Positions 22,251-22,590 of a stretch of 22,590 nucleotides of DNA are shown here, in pieces; within the stretch, counting starts at the first letter, position 1, and the number at the start of each line of letters is the position of its first letter. The DNA is taken from NCBI GenBank assembly GCA_964555935.1, contig CAZKUN010000149.1, positions 1-22,590 on the forward strand, in the 5' to 3' direction. A program made the translations under genes and the position numbers. The notes under the pieces were generated by a model. It saw nothing but the letters and a program-made list of their open reading frames with translations. It ran no database searches and was not told the origin of the DNA. This DNA is from CAZKUN01 sp964555935 (GTDB taxonomy: Bacteria; Armatimonadota; Zipacnadia; Zipacnadales; VGFC01).

Positions 22251-22590
22251 CTAGTCCCCGCCATCCGCCTCCGGTCCAGTAGCGCATTCAGCCACTCGCC
22301 GTCCGACCTCACCCGCGAGCCTTGACAGGCCGGCGACGTCCATACACGTAAACGTCCTGCCTCGAAGGCGCCCGTTCCAGGCCCCACGCACCCTAAGCGC
22401 CAGAACCCACCGGTAGCCCTTGGGGCTGCGGCGCCCGCAGATCTCAACATCGTCCACGTCCTCATACTTGAGGTGCGATGACACCGCTACCGGGGGCCCG
22501 AGCCACCTGAGGCTATGGGCTACCAGACGCAATCGGTCCTCGTGCAACTCCACGCGACGCGGGAGTGTCCGGATACCGCACCAGTGACCT
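22251..22590 (-). CDS. Partial CDS, C-terminal part of a protein of unknown function
   Basis: The frame is open from the window edge to a TAG at 22251, giving at least 112 residues; the start is outside the window. The visible part reads like a beta-rich, PH-like or bacterial sensor-type domain: strands around VELHEDRLRLVAHSLRW, then SSHLKYEDVDDVEICGRR, then GYRWVLALRV and a TFTCMDVAGLSRLAGEVGRRV helix near the end. The last residues are acidic. It shows codon use like its neighbours. A GTG at 22553 is a possible internal start, but upstream codons look equally coding. No family is recognised with certainty. Confidence 0.6.
   Translation of the reverse strand, partial: GHWCGIRTLPRRVELHEDRLRLVAHSLRWLGPPVAVSSHLKYEDVDDVEICGRRSPKGYRWVLALRVRGAWNGRLRGRTFTCMDVAGLSRLAGEVGRRVAECATGPEADGGD

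Noticed and set aside
1..22590. Signs of a mobile element or prophage
   Set aside because: No transposase, integrase, terminal repeats or att-like duplications were seen, and base composition looks even across the window.

Overview
The window is high-GC DNA that reads like a scaffold from a little-cultured, environmental, free-living Gram-negative-type bacterium. A run of 10 N inside hisD suggests a scaffolded draft or metagenome assembly. The gene content is a DUF6785/DUF6784 membrane protein, a PcRGLX/YetA-like secreted lyase-type protein, a GH123/DUF4091-type secreted glycosidase, a signal-peptide-bearing STN domain with a glycine tail, and an archaeal-flavoured HisD. That mix is typical of Armatimonadota, PVC-group or related candidate phyla. 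The phylum is an inference; no rRNA or other phylogenetic marker was compared.

Layout. (1) 1-4582, plus strand: an envelope-glycan operon. It holds a GT39-type membrane glycosyltransferase (5' end outside the window), an overlapping KdsC-like HAD phosphatase, two adjacent membrane proteins that look like diverged paralogues, and a GT2 rhamnosyltransferase-like enzyme. (2) 4589-7087, minus strand: a signal-peptide protein with a secretin N0/STN domain and a glycine-rich tail, then a TPR lipoprotein, then a small single-span membrane protein. (3) 7259-10870, plus: a very large secreted PcRGLX/YetA-like protein. (4) 10880-11784, plus: a promoter driving a two-gene unit, an unknown 107-residue protein overlapping a HEPN-like protein. 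(5) 11800-14545, minus: a LOG/SLOG-family protein followed by the DUF6785 membrane protein. (6) 14647-20547, plus: gltX with its promoter, hisD with an assembly gap, and a secreted GH123-like glycosidase whose ribosome site lies in the end of hisD. (7) 20606-21856, minus: a RhlE-type DEAD-box helicase with a good promoter about 280 bases upstream, implying a long leader. (8) 22251-22590, minus: the 3' part of a gene of unknown function.

How they fit together. Regions 1 and 2 are envelope and export functions. The two large secreted carbohydrate-active proteins and the DUF6785 membrane protein suggest growth on complex plant or algal polysaccharides. gltX, hisD and the helicase are housekeeping genes. 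The parts with the least known biology are the 107-residue/HEPN pair, the STN-glycine protein with its TPR neighbour, the tandem membrane paralogues, and the helicase leader. All three convergent gene junctions (4582/4589, 11784/11800, 20547/20606) carry a stem-loop, none with a strong T-tract. I saw no tRNA, rRNA, CRISPR array, transposase or integrase, and no clear proof of a new system.
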